From Caldisericota bacterium (GTDB lineage Bacteria > Caldisericota > Caldisericia > Cryosericales > Cryosericaceae), in NCBI GenBank assembly GCA_026390245.1, contig JAPLGI010000169.1:1-5376 (forward strand): a DNA stretch of 5,376 nucleotides, in the 5' to 3' direction. Shown piece by piece: positions 1 through 5,376 of this stretch (position 1 is its first letter; each line of letters begins with the position of its first letter). The notes beneath the pieces were generated by a model. It was given only the letters and a program-made list of their open reading frames with translations. It did not search any database and was not told where the DNA came from. The position numbers and the translations under genes were made by a program.

Positions 1-81
1 GCCATCAGCCAGTTGCTGGTCATCGTCGTACAGCTTGTACTTGATGGAAGAGCTGCCACAGTTCAGGACCAGAACCTTCAT
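1..81 (-). CDS. ackA: acetate kinase, N-terminal fragment
   Basis: Acetate kinase transfers phosphate between acetyl phosphate and ADP in the cytoplasm, giving ATP and acetate in fermentation, or the reverse during acetate activation. Only the first 27 codons are visible; the gene continues past the left edge. The fragment starts MKVLVLNCGSSSIKYKLYD, the conserved first strand of the acetate kinase family, with the phosphate-binding N-x-G-S-S-S at residues 7-12. Butyrate kinase normally has NPGSTS at this point, so acetate kinase fits better. The ATG at 79-81 overlaps the TGA of the upstream dehydrogenase gene (ATGA). A strong Shine-Dalgarno, GGAGGAG at 87-93, lies inside that gene's last codons. 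Both points support this start and translational coupling. The family is normally about 400 residues, so most of the protein is outside the window. Confidence 0.93.
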   Translation of the reverse strand, partial: MKVLVLNCGSSSIKYKLYDDDQQLADG

Positions 82-971
82 ATCTTCTCCTCCGCGTTGT
101 CAACGCGAGCTTCATAGTTGTAGAAGCCCCTGCCGCTCTTCACTCCCAGGTACCCGCGTCGAACCAGGTTGCGGACGAGAGCCTGTGGACGATATCGAGT
201 CTCACCGAGCTCATGAAACAGGTGCTCAGACCACCCGAGCACCACATCCAGCCCGATCTGGTCAGCCAGGGCAAACGGACCCTTGTTGAAACCGAAACCC
301 AGGCGCATGGCGACATCGATGTCCTCTTTGCTAGCCGTCCCTTCCAGGTACAGCATGACTGCTTCATTGATGAGGGGAACCACAAGACGCGCTGTGATGT
401 ATCCCGGATTCTCCAGTACGTCGACGGGGGTCTTGCCCATGCGACGTGCCAGTTCCTTGGCGCGGTCGACGGTCGCCTGAGACGTATGGACGCCCCGCAC
501 CATCTCGACCAGCTTGATAGCCGGAACGGGCGCCAGAAAGTGCATGCCGACGAGACGATCCTTGTTGACCATCTTCAGCGCGATGTCCGTAATGGGCAGG
601 ATGGCGGTATTGCTGACGTAGGCGACCTCATCGGAACACAAGTGCTCAAACTGAGCCTCGAGTTCGGCAAACAACTCCTGTTTGGCTGTCAGGTCATCCG
701 GAATGGCCTCGATGACGAGGTCGACACTGCCTACATCGCCTCGATTCAAGGTGAACTTGATGTGAGAGAGCAGAATCTTCTTCTCCGACCCCGTGATTCC
801 CCATCGCTGGAGCTCATAGTTCAGGCTGTCCTCGATGCTCTTCCGAGCGTGCGCCAGCCCTTCCTCGGTACGGTCGACGAGAACGACCTCGAGACCATGT
901 GCCGCAGCATCCTGAGCAATTCCTGCCCCCATGACTCCGGCACCAAACACCGCAATCCTTCGGATTTCCAT
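78..971 (-). CDS. 3-hydroxybutyryl-CoA dehydrogenase / 3-hydroxyacyl-CoA dehydrogenase family protein
   Basis: Predicted cytoplasmic NAD-dependent oxidoreductase of 297 residues that interconverts 3-hydroxyacyl-CoA and 3-oxoacyl-CoA, as in butyrate metabolism or beta-oxidation. The N-terminal Rossmann fold shows GAGVMG at residues 10-15 and Asp33 at the end of strand 2, which favours NAD over NADP. Catalytic-type residues are Ser120 (in SNT), His144 (in GMHF) and Glu156 (in KLVE). The C-terminal helical domain follows, with PGYITAR, INEAV and the late GVKSGRGFYNY motif at 276-286. Length matches single-domain family members (about 280-300). I start it at the ATG at 969-971, because AGGAG at 980-984 is 8 bases upstream. 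The in-frame GTG at 975-977 would be only 2 bases from that site. Oddities: the usual Asn of HFFNP is Ala147, and the Asn of the usual VNR motif is Ala194. The exact acyl chain length cannot be read from the sequence. The gene follows the metallopeptidase by 63 bases and overlaps ackA by 4. Confidence 0.9.
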   Translation of the reverse strand: MEIRRIAVFGAGVMGAGIAQDAAAHGLEVVLVDRTEEGLAHARKSIEDSLNYELQRWGITGSEKKILLSHIKFTLNRGDVGSVDLVIEAIPDDLTAKQELFAELEAQFEHLCSDEVAYVSNTAILPITDIALKMVNKDRLVGMHFLAPVPAIKLVEMVRGVHTSQATVDRAKELARRMGKTPVDVLENPGYITARLVVPLINEAVMLYLEGTASKEDIDVAMRLGFGFNKGPFALADQIGLDVVLGWSEHLFHELGETRYRPQALVRNLVRRGYLGVKSGRGFYNYEARVDNAEEKI

Positions 972-979
972 GTACACCT

Positions 980-984
980 CTCCT
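980..984 (-). promoter_or_regulatory. ribosome binding site of the dehydrogenase gene (decides start)
   Basis: AGGAG on the minus strand lies 8 bases before the ATG at 969-971 and only 2 bases before the alternative GTG at 975-977. It therefore supports the shorter 297-residue protein. Confidence 0.7.
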
Positions 985-1034
985 GTTACGAAATGGGAAG
1001 AGCAGCACGCACTGCGCCTGCCAGTCTCTTCATG

Positions 1035-1418
1035 TCAATGCAGATCTCCCCTGCTCTCGCGCATTTCCTCGTCGCTAAGTCCAAAATAGTGCCCCAATTC
1101 ATGCAGAACCACATGCTGGACCAGGGGCATCAGCTCATCGACGGTGTCCACCGAAGACTCGAGGGGAACCTTGAATACACTGATCTTGTCTGGAAGAGTC
1201 CCGCTATAGTGCGCTCCCCGGTCCCTGAGGGGAATCCCCTGGTACAGTCCCAGCAACCCATAGCCGTTGGCGACTCCGGTTCGCTTCAGGACATCCATGG
1301 GGGGGAAATCCTCGACGATAATGTCGATGTTCTTGAGCGCTGTCCTGAACTGGTCAGGCAGCGTCACCAGAGCGACGAGCACGAGTTCTTCAAAGTCCTT
1401 CTGCTCAAGTTCAATCAT
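1035..1418 (-). CDS. small zincin-like metallopeptidase family protein (DUF1025 / PF06262 type)
   Basis: Predicted soluble zinc metallopeptidase-like protein of 127 residues. The C-terminal end carries HELGHYFGLSD at residues 106-116. This matches HExxHxxGxxD, so His106, His110 and probably Asp116 would bind zinc and Glu107 would be the catalytic base. The N-terminal FEELV...LP...F pattern, the VEDFPP segment and GLLGLYQGIPL near 54-64 are typical of this small family, and the length is full. There is no signal peptide or membrane segment. The cellular substrate of the family is not established, so no role is claimed beyond the fold. The ATG at 1416-1418 has AGGA 6 bases upstream (1425-1428) and a further AGGAG at 1430-1434. 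It is the first gene after a promoter near 1460-1487 and is likely co-transcribed with the dehydrogenase and ackA. The genes look functionally unrelated. Confidence 0.88.
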   Translation of the reverse strand: MIELEQKDFEELVLVALVTLPDQFRTALKNIDIIVEDFPPMDVLKRTGVANGYGLLGLYQGIPLRDRGAHYSGTLPDKISVFKVPLESSVDTVDELMPLVQHVVLHELGHYFGLSDEEMRESRGDLH

Positions 1419-1459
1419 AATGCATCCTGCTCCTGATCCGACCGATGGATATTTGTTAC

Positions 1460-1487
1460 ATCATACCACAACCAGCGGAGAGACCAA
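1460..1487 (-). promoter_or_regulatory. sigma70-like promoter for the metallopeptidase-dehydrogenase-ackA operon
   Basis: On the minus strand there is a -35-like TTGGTC (1482-1487), a 16-base spacer and TATGAT (1460-1465). TG lies one base before the -10, forming an extended -10. The expected start near 1453 gives a leader of about 35 bases before the ATG at 1418, which suits the first gene of an operon. The -35 matches only TTG well. Predicted by eye. Confidence 0.5.
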
Positions 1488-1501
1488 CCCTTCCGCGTGA
1501 T

Positions 1502-1540
1502 GCCGGGCCCGGCGCTCGCCATGACACCCAGTGCATGCAC
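1502..1540. repeat. two perfect palindromes in the divergent intergenic region
   Basis: GCCGGGCCCGGC at 1502-1513 is a perfect 12-base palindrome, and GTGCATGCAC at 1531-1540 is a perfect 10-base palindrome. Their centres are 28 bases apart. They lie between the minus-strand promoter (1460-1487) and the candidate plus-strand promoter (1546-1574), where an operator controlling either gene could sit. The two sequences differ, so they are not two copies of one site. The GC-rich base composition makes chance palindromes more likely. Confidence 0.4.
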
Positions 1541-1545
1541 AGTCC

Positions 1546-1574
1546 TTGCATTATCACGGGACTTTCTTTAGTAT
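1546..1574 (+). promoter_or_regulatory. candidate weak promoter for the DUF5671-like membrane protein gene
   Basis: TTGCAT at 1546-1551 and TAGTAT at 1569-1574 are separated by 17 bases. The -35 shares TTG and the -10 shares four of six bases with the consensus. If real, the transcript has an unusually long leader of roughly 115 bases before the ATG at 1696. A weak call made by eye. Confidence 0.25.
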
Positions 1575-1585
1575 GTCATTGAGGG

Positions 1586-1654
1586 ATGCCGTAAGGCATG
1601 CAACTGGGCCCCAGGACCGGCTGGAGCTTTCTGGCTCATCTCCTGGTGCCCAGC
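1586..1654 (+). other. inverted-repeat-rich leader upstream of the membrane protein gene
   Basis: ATGCC (1586-1590) and GGCAT (1595-1599) form a perfect 5-base stem closed by GTAA, a GNRA-type tetraloop. CTGGGCCCCAG at 1604-1614 is an odd-centred palindrome. CTGG recurs at 1621, 1631 and 1643, and CCAG at 1611 and 1650, so several alternative CTGG/CCAG pairings are possible. No poly-T tract follows, so this is not an intrinsic terminator, and I do not recognise a known riboswitch class. Whether it is a functional RNA structure is inference. Confidence 0.25.
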
Positions 1655-1685
1655 CCCTCAGCGATCGACCTCATCGTATGCGTTG

Positions 1686-1690
1686 GGAGG
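1686..1690 (+). promoter_or_regulatory. ribosome binding site of the DUF5671-like gene (decides start)
   Basis: GGAGG lies 5 bases before the ATG at 1696. The upstream in-frame ATGs at 1531, 1573 and 1678 have no comparable site, and the frame before 1696 does not look like protein, so 1696 is the preferred start. Confidence 0.65.
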
Positions 1691-1695
1691 TACCC

Positions 1696-2313
1696 ATGAA
1701 GCAACGTAACGTTGTTCGTACCATCTACTTGTATCTTGTTACTGTGGTCGGGATCGTCATGGCCCTTACGGGACTCATCGGGGCAATCACCAGTGTCCTC
1801 AATATGTACGTCTTCCGTTTGATCACGGCGGACGGCATGCAGAACGAACTGTCCACACTGTTGGAGTTTGCATCCGCAGTAGCCGTCGGCGTTCCAGTCT
1901 GGTTGTATCATTGGGGCATCATCCAGGAAACGCGCCATCACGCGACGACACTCGCGACAGCCGTTACTCAGGTGACGGGCGAAACTCCCACAGCCGCTCC
2001 GGCGCCACTGCCTGAGGGGCGCAGGGATCTCATCAGAAGGCTCTACATCTACCTGCTCTCCGCCATTGGGCTGTTCATCGTGATGTTCAACCTCATCAAC
2101 GTCGTTCCCAGCATCTACAGGGCATTCTTCATGTCACCCGATCCCATGATGTCGCCTGTGAAACCGGACACGACTGGCCTTGTCTCACCGGCAAACACAT
2201 ATGCAATCCAAGGCCTTATCAGGAATATCGTTGCCGTTCTTGTCGGGACTCCTGTCTGGTTGTACCACTGGCATCTCGGACAGCGCGAGCACCGCGACCT
2301 TTCGGGAGAGTGA
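1696..2313 (+). CDS. membrane protein with two DUF5671-like repeats
   Basis: Predicted integral membrane protein of 205 residues with about four membrane segments, roughly at residues 8-33, 54-73, 114-138 and 171-192. The two halves are clear copies of one unit. RTIYLYL...VG near residue 8 matches RRLYIYL...IG near 114, and GVPVWLYHW (65-73) matches GTPVWLYHW (184-192). Each motif is followed by a polar stretch containing a Gln and an Arg-His pair. A Pro/Ala/Thr-rich linker (about 92-108) joins the halves. This layout resembles the DUF5671 family, whose function is not known to me, so none is assigned. There is no cleavable signal peptide: the N terminus starts MKQRN and runs straight into a membrane segment. 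The gene is divergent from the metallopeptidase operon, with a 277-base intergenic region, and probably stands alone. The family call is from motif memory only. Confidence 0.85.
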   Translation: MKQRNVVRTIYLYLVTVVGIVMALTGLIGAITSVLNMYVFRLITADGMQNELSTLLEFASAVAVGVPVWLYHWGIIQETRHHATTLATAVTQVTGETPTAAPAPLPEGRRDLIRRLYIYLLSAIGLFIVMFNLINVVPSIYRAFFMSPDPMMSPVKPDTTGLVSPANTYAIQGLIRNIVAVLVGTPVWLYHWHLGQREHRDLSGE

Positions 2314-2420
2314 TACGGGCGAAGCGACTCGCTGACTTGCACTCAACCACTGTTCCCGCAAAGGCACAGAGTCCCCCTGCTGTACTTCAATCGCAGGTTC
2401 GTAAAGGACTTTGCGCCTTC
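2314..2420. other. intergenic stretch without a supported gene
   Basis: Between the membrane protein stop and the next promoter I see no coding region with a ribosome binding site. A short dyad, AGCGACTCGCT at 2323-2333, has a one-base centre and no T run, so it is a poor terminator. Transcription of the membrane protein gene may run on into the transporter operon. Confidence 0.4.
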
Positions 2421-2447
2421 TTGCTTTGAGACCGTTTAGTATATAAT
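2421..2447 (+). promoter_or_regulatory. sigma70-like promoter of the ABC transporter operon
   Basis: A consensus -10, TATAAT (2442-2447), sits in a conspicuously AT-rich patch of otherwise GC-rich DNA. The -35 is weaker: TTGCTT at 2421-2426 with a short 15-base spacer, or TTCTTG at 2418-2423 with 18 bases. Transcription would start near 2454, about 28 bases before the short ORF at 2482 and about 220 bases before the ATPase gene. Confidence 0.55.
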
Positions 2448-2471
2448 TACTGCGAAGTTGCCAATCCTGCA

Positions 2472-2477
2472 AAGGAG
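2472..2477 (+). promoter_or_regulatory. strong Shine-Dalgarno serving two overlapping start codons
   Basis: AAGGAG lies 4 bases before the ATG at 2482 and 8 bases before a second ATG at 2486 in another frame. The longer spacing is nearer the usual optimum, so the site does not by itself settle which frame is translated. Confidence 0.55.
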
Positions 2478-2481
2478 AAAA

Positions 2482-2667
2482 ATGGATGAGCGCATTGTTG
2501 TCCGGTCCCCTGGTCGTGCCTTCCGCAATCGCCATTCCGACGGAGTTGAGGAGGCTTGGTCTGGAACGTTCGAGTCTGCTGTCATCCTGGACTGTCCATC
2601 GGTGTCAGGAAGCTTCCATACCTCTGAGAGTGCAGCACGTGTCCTCTCCGACATTATAAGGGAGTGA
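2482..2667 (+). CDS. small hypothetical protein at the head of the transporter operon
   Basis: A 61-codon ORF starting MDERIVVRSPG and ending SDIIRE. It is polar, with no signal peptide, lipobox or membrane segment, and I recognise no family. It follows the TATAAT promoter and a strong AAGGAG. Its stop (2665-2667) is 4 bases before the ATPase start, and the ATPase ribosome binding site (AAGGGAG, 2658-2664) lies within its last codons. Such an arrangement would couple translation of the two. By hand count 34 of 61 codons end in G or C, which does not separate it from non-coding sequence. A competing 57-codon frame from 2486 has better start spacing. The in-frame ATG at 2458 would add eight residues but precedes the ribosome binding site. 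It could be a real small protein, a leader peptide, or an untranslated leader. Confidence 0.4.
   Translation: MDERIVVRSPGRAFRNRHSDGVEEAWSGTFESAVILDCPSVSGSFHTSESAARVLSDIIRE
2486..2659 (+). CDS. alternative short ORF, leader-peptide candidate
   Basis: This 57-codon frame overlaps the 61-codon ORF. It starts MSALLSGPLVVPSAIAIP and ends at TAA 2657-2659, 12 bases before the ATPase ATG. The ATG is 8 bases from AAGGAG, better placed than the ATG at 2482. By hand count 35 of 57 codons end in G or C, no clear advantage over the other frame. The N terminus is mildly hydrophobic but too short and proline-broken to call a signal peptide. At most one of the two frames is likely to be a conserved protein. 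Confidence 0.2.
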   Translation: MSALLSGPLVVPSAIAIPTELRRLGLERSSLLSSWTVHRCQEASIPLRVQHVSSPTL

Positions 2668-2671
2668 AGCC

Positions 2672-4195
2672 ATGAAAGCACTGGAAGTACGCAACATCTC
2701 CAAGATGTTCCCCGGGAATCTCGCAAACGACAACATCTCGTTCTCTGTCGAAAAGGGCGAGATCTTCGCCATTGTCGGAGAAAACGGAGCGGGCAAGAGC
2801 ACTCTGATGAACATCATCTACGGCATCTACACGGCCTCAGGCGGCGACCTCCTGGTCAATGAGAAGGAAGTCAAGATTCGTTCGGTCGAGGATGCCATCA
2901 AGCTGCGAATGGGCATGGTGCACCAGGAATTCATGCTGATTCCGAGGTTCACCGTCACCCAGAACATCGTGATCGGCGATGAACCGCACAAGGGTATCTT
3001 CTTCGACTACGGAAGGGCAGTGCGCGAAGTCCGGGAGCTCTCAGAAAGAGTCTCACTGGCTGTGAACGCCTCGGCTCTCGTGGGCGACCTGCCCGTCGGC
3101 GTCCAGCAGCGTGTCGAAATCCTCAAAGTACTGCGAAGGGGGGCGGAGATCCTCATCTTCGATGAGCCAACGGCCGTCCTCACCCCTGAGGAAACCGTCG
3201 ACCTGTTTGTGACCATGCGCAAGCTGCAGGCAGAGGGAAAGACGATCCTGTTCATCAGTCACAAGCTGAAAGAGGTCATGGAGATCGCTGACCGTATCGC
3301 GGTCCTGCGTCGCGGGAAATTGCAGGGCATCGTCAACAAGAAGGACACAAACGAAGAGGAACTGGCTCGCATGATGGTAGGCCGCAACGTCGTCCTCGAG
3401 ATTCCAAAGGTCGAGGTGGAGGTGGGAGCCGTCGCATTCGCGTGTCACGACATCCATGTCAGGAACAATCGCGGATACGAGGCTGTCAAGGGTATGAGCT
3501 TCGACGTCCGCGGCGGCGAGATCGTCGGCATTGCCGGTGTCCAGGGCAACGGGCAGGATGAACTCGTCAACGCCATGATTGGTTTCTCGCATCTGGTCTC
3601 AGGTTCCATGGAACTCAACGGAAAGAACATGCGCATGGTTACGACGGCGCAGCTGCGCAAGGAAGGCATGAGCTATATCACCGAAGACCGTGCGCGCAGA
3701 GGTCTTGTCATGCCATACACGGTACGCGAGAACTCCGTCATGGGCCAGCACTTGAGCAAACCGTTCAGCAAGGGCATCAGAATGGACTATGAGAAGGTTG
3801 CTGAGTTCGCCGAGGGGAAGGTCAAAGAATACGACATCCGCCCGGGTGACGTCTACGACACCGCAGGATCGCTTTCAGGTGGCAACCAGCAGAAGCTCAT
3901 CCTGGCTCGCGAGCTTTCGCTACCACACAACCTCCTGATCGCCTCGCAGCCGACCCGCGGCCTCGACGTTGGCGCCACGGAATTCGTTTACCGCAAGCTG
4001 CTTGAGGAGAAGAAGGCCGGCAAGGCAATCCTGCTCATCTCACTGGAACTCTCCGAGATCCTCGGCCTGTCCGACCGCATTCTGGTCATGTTCGAGGGCC
4101 ACATCGTCGGAGAGACAACCCCGGACAAGACGACCGAGGAGGCCCTGGGGCTTCTGATGCTCGGCGTTGGTATCGACAAGAAGGTGCAATCGTGA
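2672..4195 (+). CDS. ABC importer ATP-binding protein, nucleoside/sugar type (NupO/YufO-like, two nucleotide-binding domains)
   Basis: This 507-residue cytoplasmic ATPase would power import through the membrane permease encoded next to it. Domain 1 is complete: Walker [10 protein letters not shown] (36-44), Q-loop Gln85, Walker B LIFDEP (161-166) and switch His197. Its signature is degenerate, LPVGVQQ (140-146). Domain 2 is the mirror image. It has a good signature, LSGGNQQ (401-407), but a broken Walker A ([10 protein letters not shown], 289-298, with no Lys-Ser/Thr). ASQP (424-427) stands where DEP should be, and there is no switch His (LLISLELSE). This implies one working composite ATP site. 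TEDRARRGL (337-345) is typical of RbsA/MglA-like double ATPases, and PTAVLTPEE plus [10 protein letters not shown] are typical of the nucleoside subgroup. The length is normal. The start is fixed by AAGGGAG 7 bases upstream. The permease gene overlaps by GTGA. Nucleoside specificity is inferred from family resemblance. Confidence 0.92.
   Translation: MKALEVRNISKMFPGNLANDNISFSVEKGEIFAIVGENGAGKSTLMNIIYGIYTASGGDLLVNEKEVKIRSVEDAIKLRMGMVHQEFMLIPRFTVTQNIVIGDEPHKGIFFDYGRAVREVRELSERVSLAVNASALVGDLPVGVQQRVEILKVLRRGAEILIFDEPTAVLTPEETVDLFVTMRKLQAEGKTILFISHKLKEVMEIADRIAVLRRGKLQGIVNKKDTNEEELARMMVGRNVVLEIPKVEVEVGAVAFACHDIHVRNNRGYEAVKGMSFDVRGGEIVGIAGVQGNGQDELVNAMIGFSHLVSGSMELNGKNMRMVTTAQLRKEGMSYITEDRARRGLVMPYTVRENSVMGQHLSKPFSKGIRMDYEKVAEFAEGKVKEYDIRPGDVYDTAGSLSGGNQQKLILARELSLPHNLLIASQPTRGLDVGATEFVYRKLLEEKKAGKAILLISLELSEILGLSDRILVMFEGHIVGETTPDKTTEEALGLLMLGVGIDKKVQS
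4180..4184 (+). promoter_or_regulatory. ribosome binding site for the permease GTG start
   Basis: GAAGG lies 7 bases before the GTG at 4192, inside the last codons of the ATPase gene. It supports the GTG start and coupled translation of the two subunits. Confidence 0.55.
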
Positions 4196-5376
4196 GCGAA
4201 AGCAATTTCACCACCAGGTTCCTCAAGGCTTTTGGCATCGACAACCAGGGACACAACCGAAGAGATCCTCTCAACATCTTGGTTCCCCTGGTCTCCATTG
4301 CCCTGGCTCTTGTCGTTGGAATGATCGTCATAGCCGTCTCGGGTCGAAATCCATTTCGGGCTTACGCGCTCCTTTTTGGCGATTCTGGGCTCATCCCTGG
4401 TGGTCCAGCATATCGGCGCGAATTCGCTGAACTGCTTATCAAGAGCGCCATGTACATCGCGACGGGTCTCTCCGTTGCCCTTGCATTCAAGGGCGGACTG
4501 TTCAACATTGGAGCCGAAGGTCAGTTCTGGGTAGGCGCCATTGTGGCCACGTTCTTCGGATACTGGACTCCCGTAGCTCACACTTTCGGAGCCATGTATG
4601 CTGCTCTGGGAAGCTTCGGCTGGATAGCACAACTCCTGCACGGAGCCATCTGCATCATCATGGGGATGCTTGCCGGCGGAGCCTGGGCGGCAGTCGCCGG
4701 GTACCTCTACGTCAAGCGCGGCGTCAATATCGTCATTGGTACCATTATGCTCAACTGGATCGCCTGGTTCCTGATCACAAGCTGGCTGGTGACAGGACCC
4801 ATGACGCCTCCCTCGCAGACGTTCACTTCCGGCACCTTCTACGTGGCCGATACCGCCAAGCTGTTGAGAATCATGATGCCGACACGTCTCAACACCAGTA
4901 TTCTGCTAGTACTGGTCGCTGCGTACGCAACCTGGTTCCTCCTCTACAAGACCACGATTGGATATGAGATCCGCGCGATCGGGTATACCGCCAACATCGG
5001 CATGGAGGCTCCCCGCGCTCAGGGCATCAACATCAGCCGCCGCATCCTGCAGCTCATGTTCTTCTCCGGAAGCCTTGCGGCACTTGGTGGCTCGTTCTTC
5101 ATCCTGGGTCTGCAATACCAGTTCCCCAACACCGCAACCATGGGATATGGCTGGACTGGCATTGGCATCGCATTGATTGGTCAGAGTGAACCTCTTGGTG
5201 TTGTCCTGGCAGGCCTGTTTATTGGTGCGCTGCGTACTGGAGCCACGTCCATGCAGGTCGCCAACATTCCAAAGACATTCTCCAACATCATCGAGGGCAT
5301 GACCGTCGGTTTCATCGCCCTGCAGGTTGCCGTTCGGTATTACCTGGTCAAGCTCATCAGGCACCGGCGCAGCCGT
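4192..5376 (+). CDS. ABC importer permease, nucleoside/sugar type (NupP/YufP-like), C terminus open
   Basis: Integral membrane subunit of the importer powered by the upstream ATPase. The frame is open for 395 codons to the window end with no stop. A polar N terminus precedes about nine hydrophobic segments, approximately at residues 28-50, 77-98, 107-125, 150-172, 178-200, 235-252, 287-307, 320-345 and 363-385. The hallmark of this permease group, FKGGLFNIGAEGQ, is at 99-111. TIMLNWIAWFL (184-194), YEIRAIGYTANI (258-269, probably the cytoplasmic coupling region) and GYGWTGIGIALIG (318-330) also match. The end ...KLIRHRRSR looks like a basic cytoplasmic tail, so little is probably missing. I start it at GTG 4192, which overlaps the ATPase stop (GTGA) and has GAAGG 7 bases upstream. 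No ATG fits better: the first in-frame one, at 4321, is inside the first membrane segment. The partner permease is expected directly downstream. The loop at 124-149 seems longer than I remember for the family. Confidence 0.9.
   Translation, partial: MSESNFTTRFLKAFGIDNQGHNRRDPLNILVPLVSIALALVVGMIVIAVSGRNPFRAYALLFGDSGLIPGGPAYRREFAELLIKSAMYIATGLSVALAFKGGLFNIGAEGQFWVGAIVATFFGYWTPVAHTFGAMYAALGSFGWIAQLLHGAICIIMGMLAGGAWAAVAGYLYVKRGVNIVIGTIMLNWIAWFLITSWLVTGPMTPPSQTFTSGTFYVADTAKLLRIMMPTRLNTSILLVLVAAYATWFLLYKTTIGYEIRAIGYTANIGMEAPRAQGINISRRILQLMFFSGSLAALGGSFFILGLQYQFPNTATMGYGWTGIGIALIGQSEPLGVVLAGLFIGALRTGATSMQVANIPKTFSNIIEGMTVGFIALQVAVRYYLVKLIRHRRSR

Noticed and set aside
986..1033. A 15-codon ORF on the minus strand between the metallopeptidase and dehydrogenase genes, starting one base after the metallopeptidase stop
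   Set aside because: It has only a distant GGGAG about 12 bases upstream and is too short to judge. It could be chance in a 63-base spacer.
213..1436. A 407-codon open frame on the plus strand
   Set aside because: It lies opposite both the dehydrogenase and the metallopeptidase, whose motifs are unmistakable on the minus strand. It has no family features or ribosome binding site of its own.
2319..2335. Possible terminator after the membrane protein gene
   Set aside because: The dyad AGCGACTCGCT has a one-base centre and no following T run, so it does not make an intrinsic terminator.
2608..2617. Perfect 10-base palindrome GGAAGCTTCC
   Set aside because: It is isolated inside the short ORF, away from the promoter. 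One such palindrome is expected by chance in a window of this size.
3988..4641. A 217-codon open frame on the minus strand
   Set aside because: It is antisense to the ATPase end and the permease start, both firmly identified. Its composition is that of a reverse-frame shadow.
4906..5364. A 152-codon open frame on the minus strand
   Set aside because: It is antisense to the permease membrane segments and shows no recognisable domain.

Overview
The window is bacterial chromosomal DNA of moderately high GC content. It has good Shine-Dalgarno sites, sigma70-like promoters and tightly packed operons. Acetate kinase next to a 3-hydroxyacyl-CoA dehydrogenase suggests a fermentative, probably anaerobic, heterotroph. 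The sequence alone does not let me name the phylum. I see no rRNA, tRNA, CRISPR array, insertion sequence or phage gene.

Left part, minus strand (about 1-1490). A probable operon runs right to left. A promoter near 1460-1487 drives a small zinc metallopeptidase (1035-1418), then a 3-hydroxybutyryl-CoA dehydrogenase-type enzyme (78-971), then the first 27 codons of acetate kinase (1-81), which continues outside the window. The last two overlap by four bases (ATGA), so their translation is probably coupled. The pair fits acyl-CoA and acetyl-phosphate metabolism.

Centre (about 1490-2440). A divergent intergenic region holds several short perfect inverted repeats. It precedes a plus-strand gene for a small membrane protein (1696-2313) built from two copies of a DUF5671-like unit, each ending in a PVWLYHW motif. 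A 128-base stretch after it holds no gene and no convincing terminator.

Right part, plus strand (2421-5376). A clear TATAAT promoter starts a second operon. It begins with a short ORF of unknown family (2482-2667, with a competing frame from 2486). Next come a double-domain ABC ATPase of the nucleoside/sugar importer type (2672-4195) and the first membrane permease of the same importer (4192 to the window end), which overlaps the ATPase gene by four bases. Together they encode most of a NupOPQ-like (YufOPQ-like) nucleoside importer. The second permease probably lies downstream. No substrate-binding lipoprotein gene is present in the window.

Most of the window is ordinary, well-conserved metabolism and transport. 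The parts worth a second look are the dual-frame short ORF at the head of the transporter operon, the palindrome-rich divergent intergenic region, and two Asn-to-Ala changes in the dehydrogenase. I found no convincing new multi-gene system.
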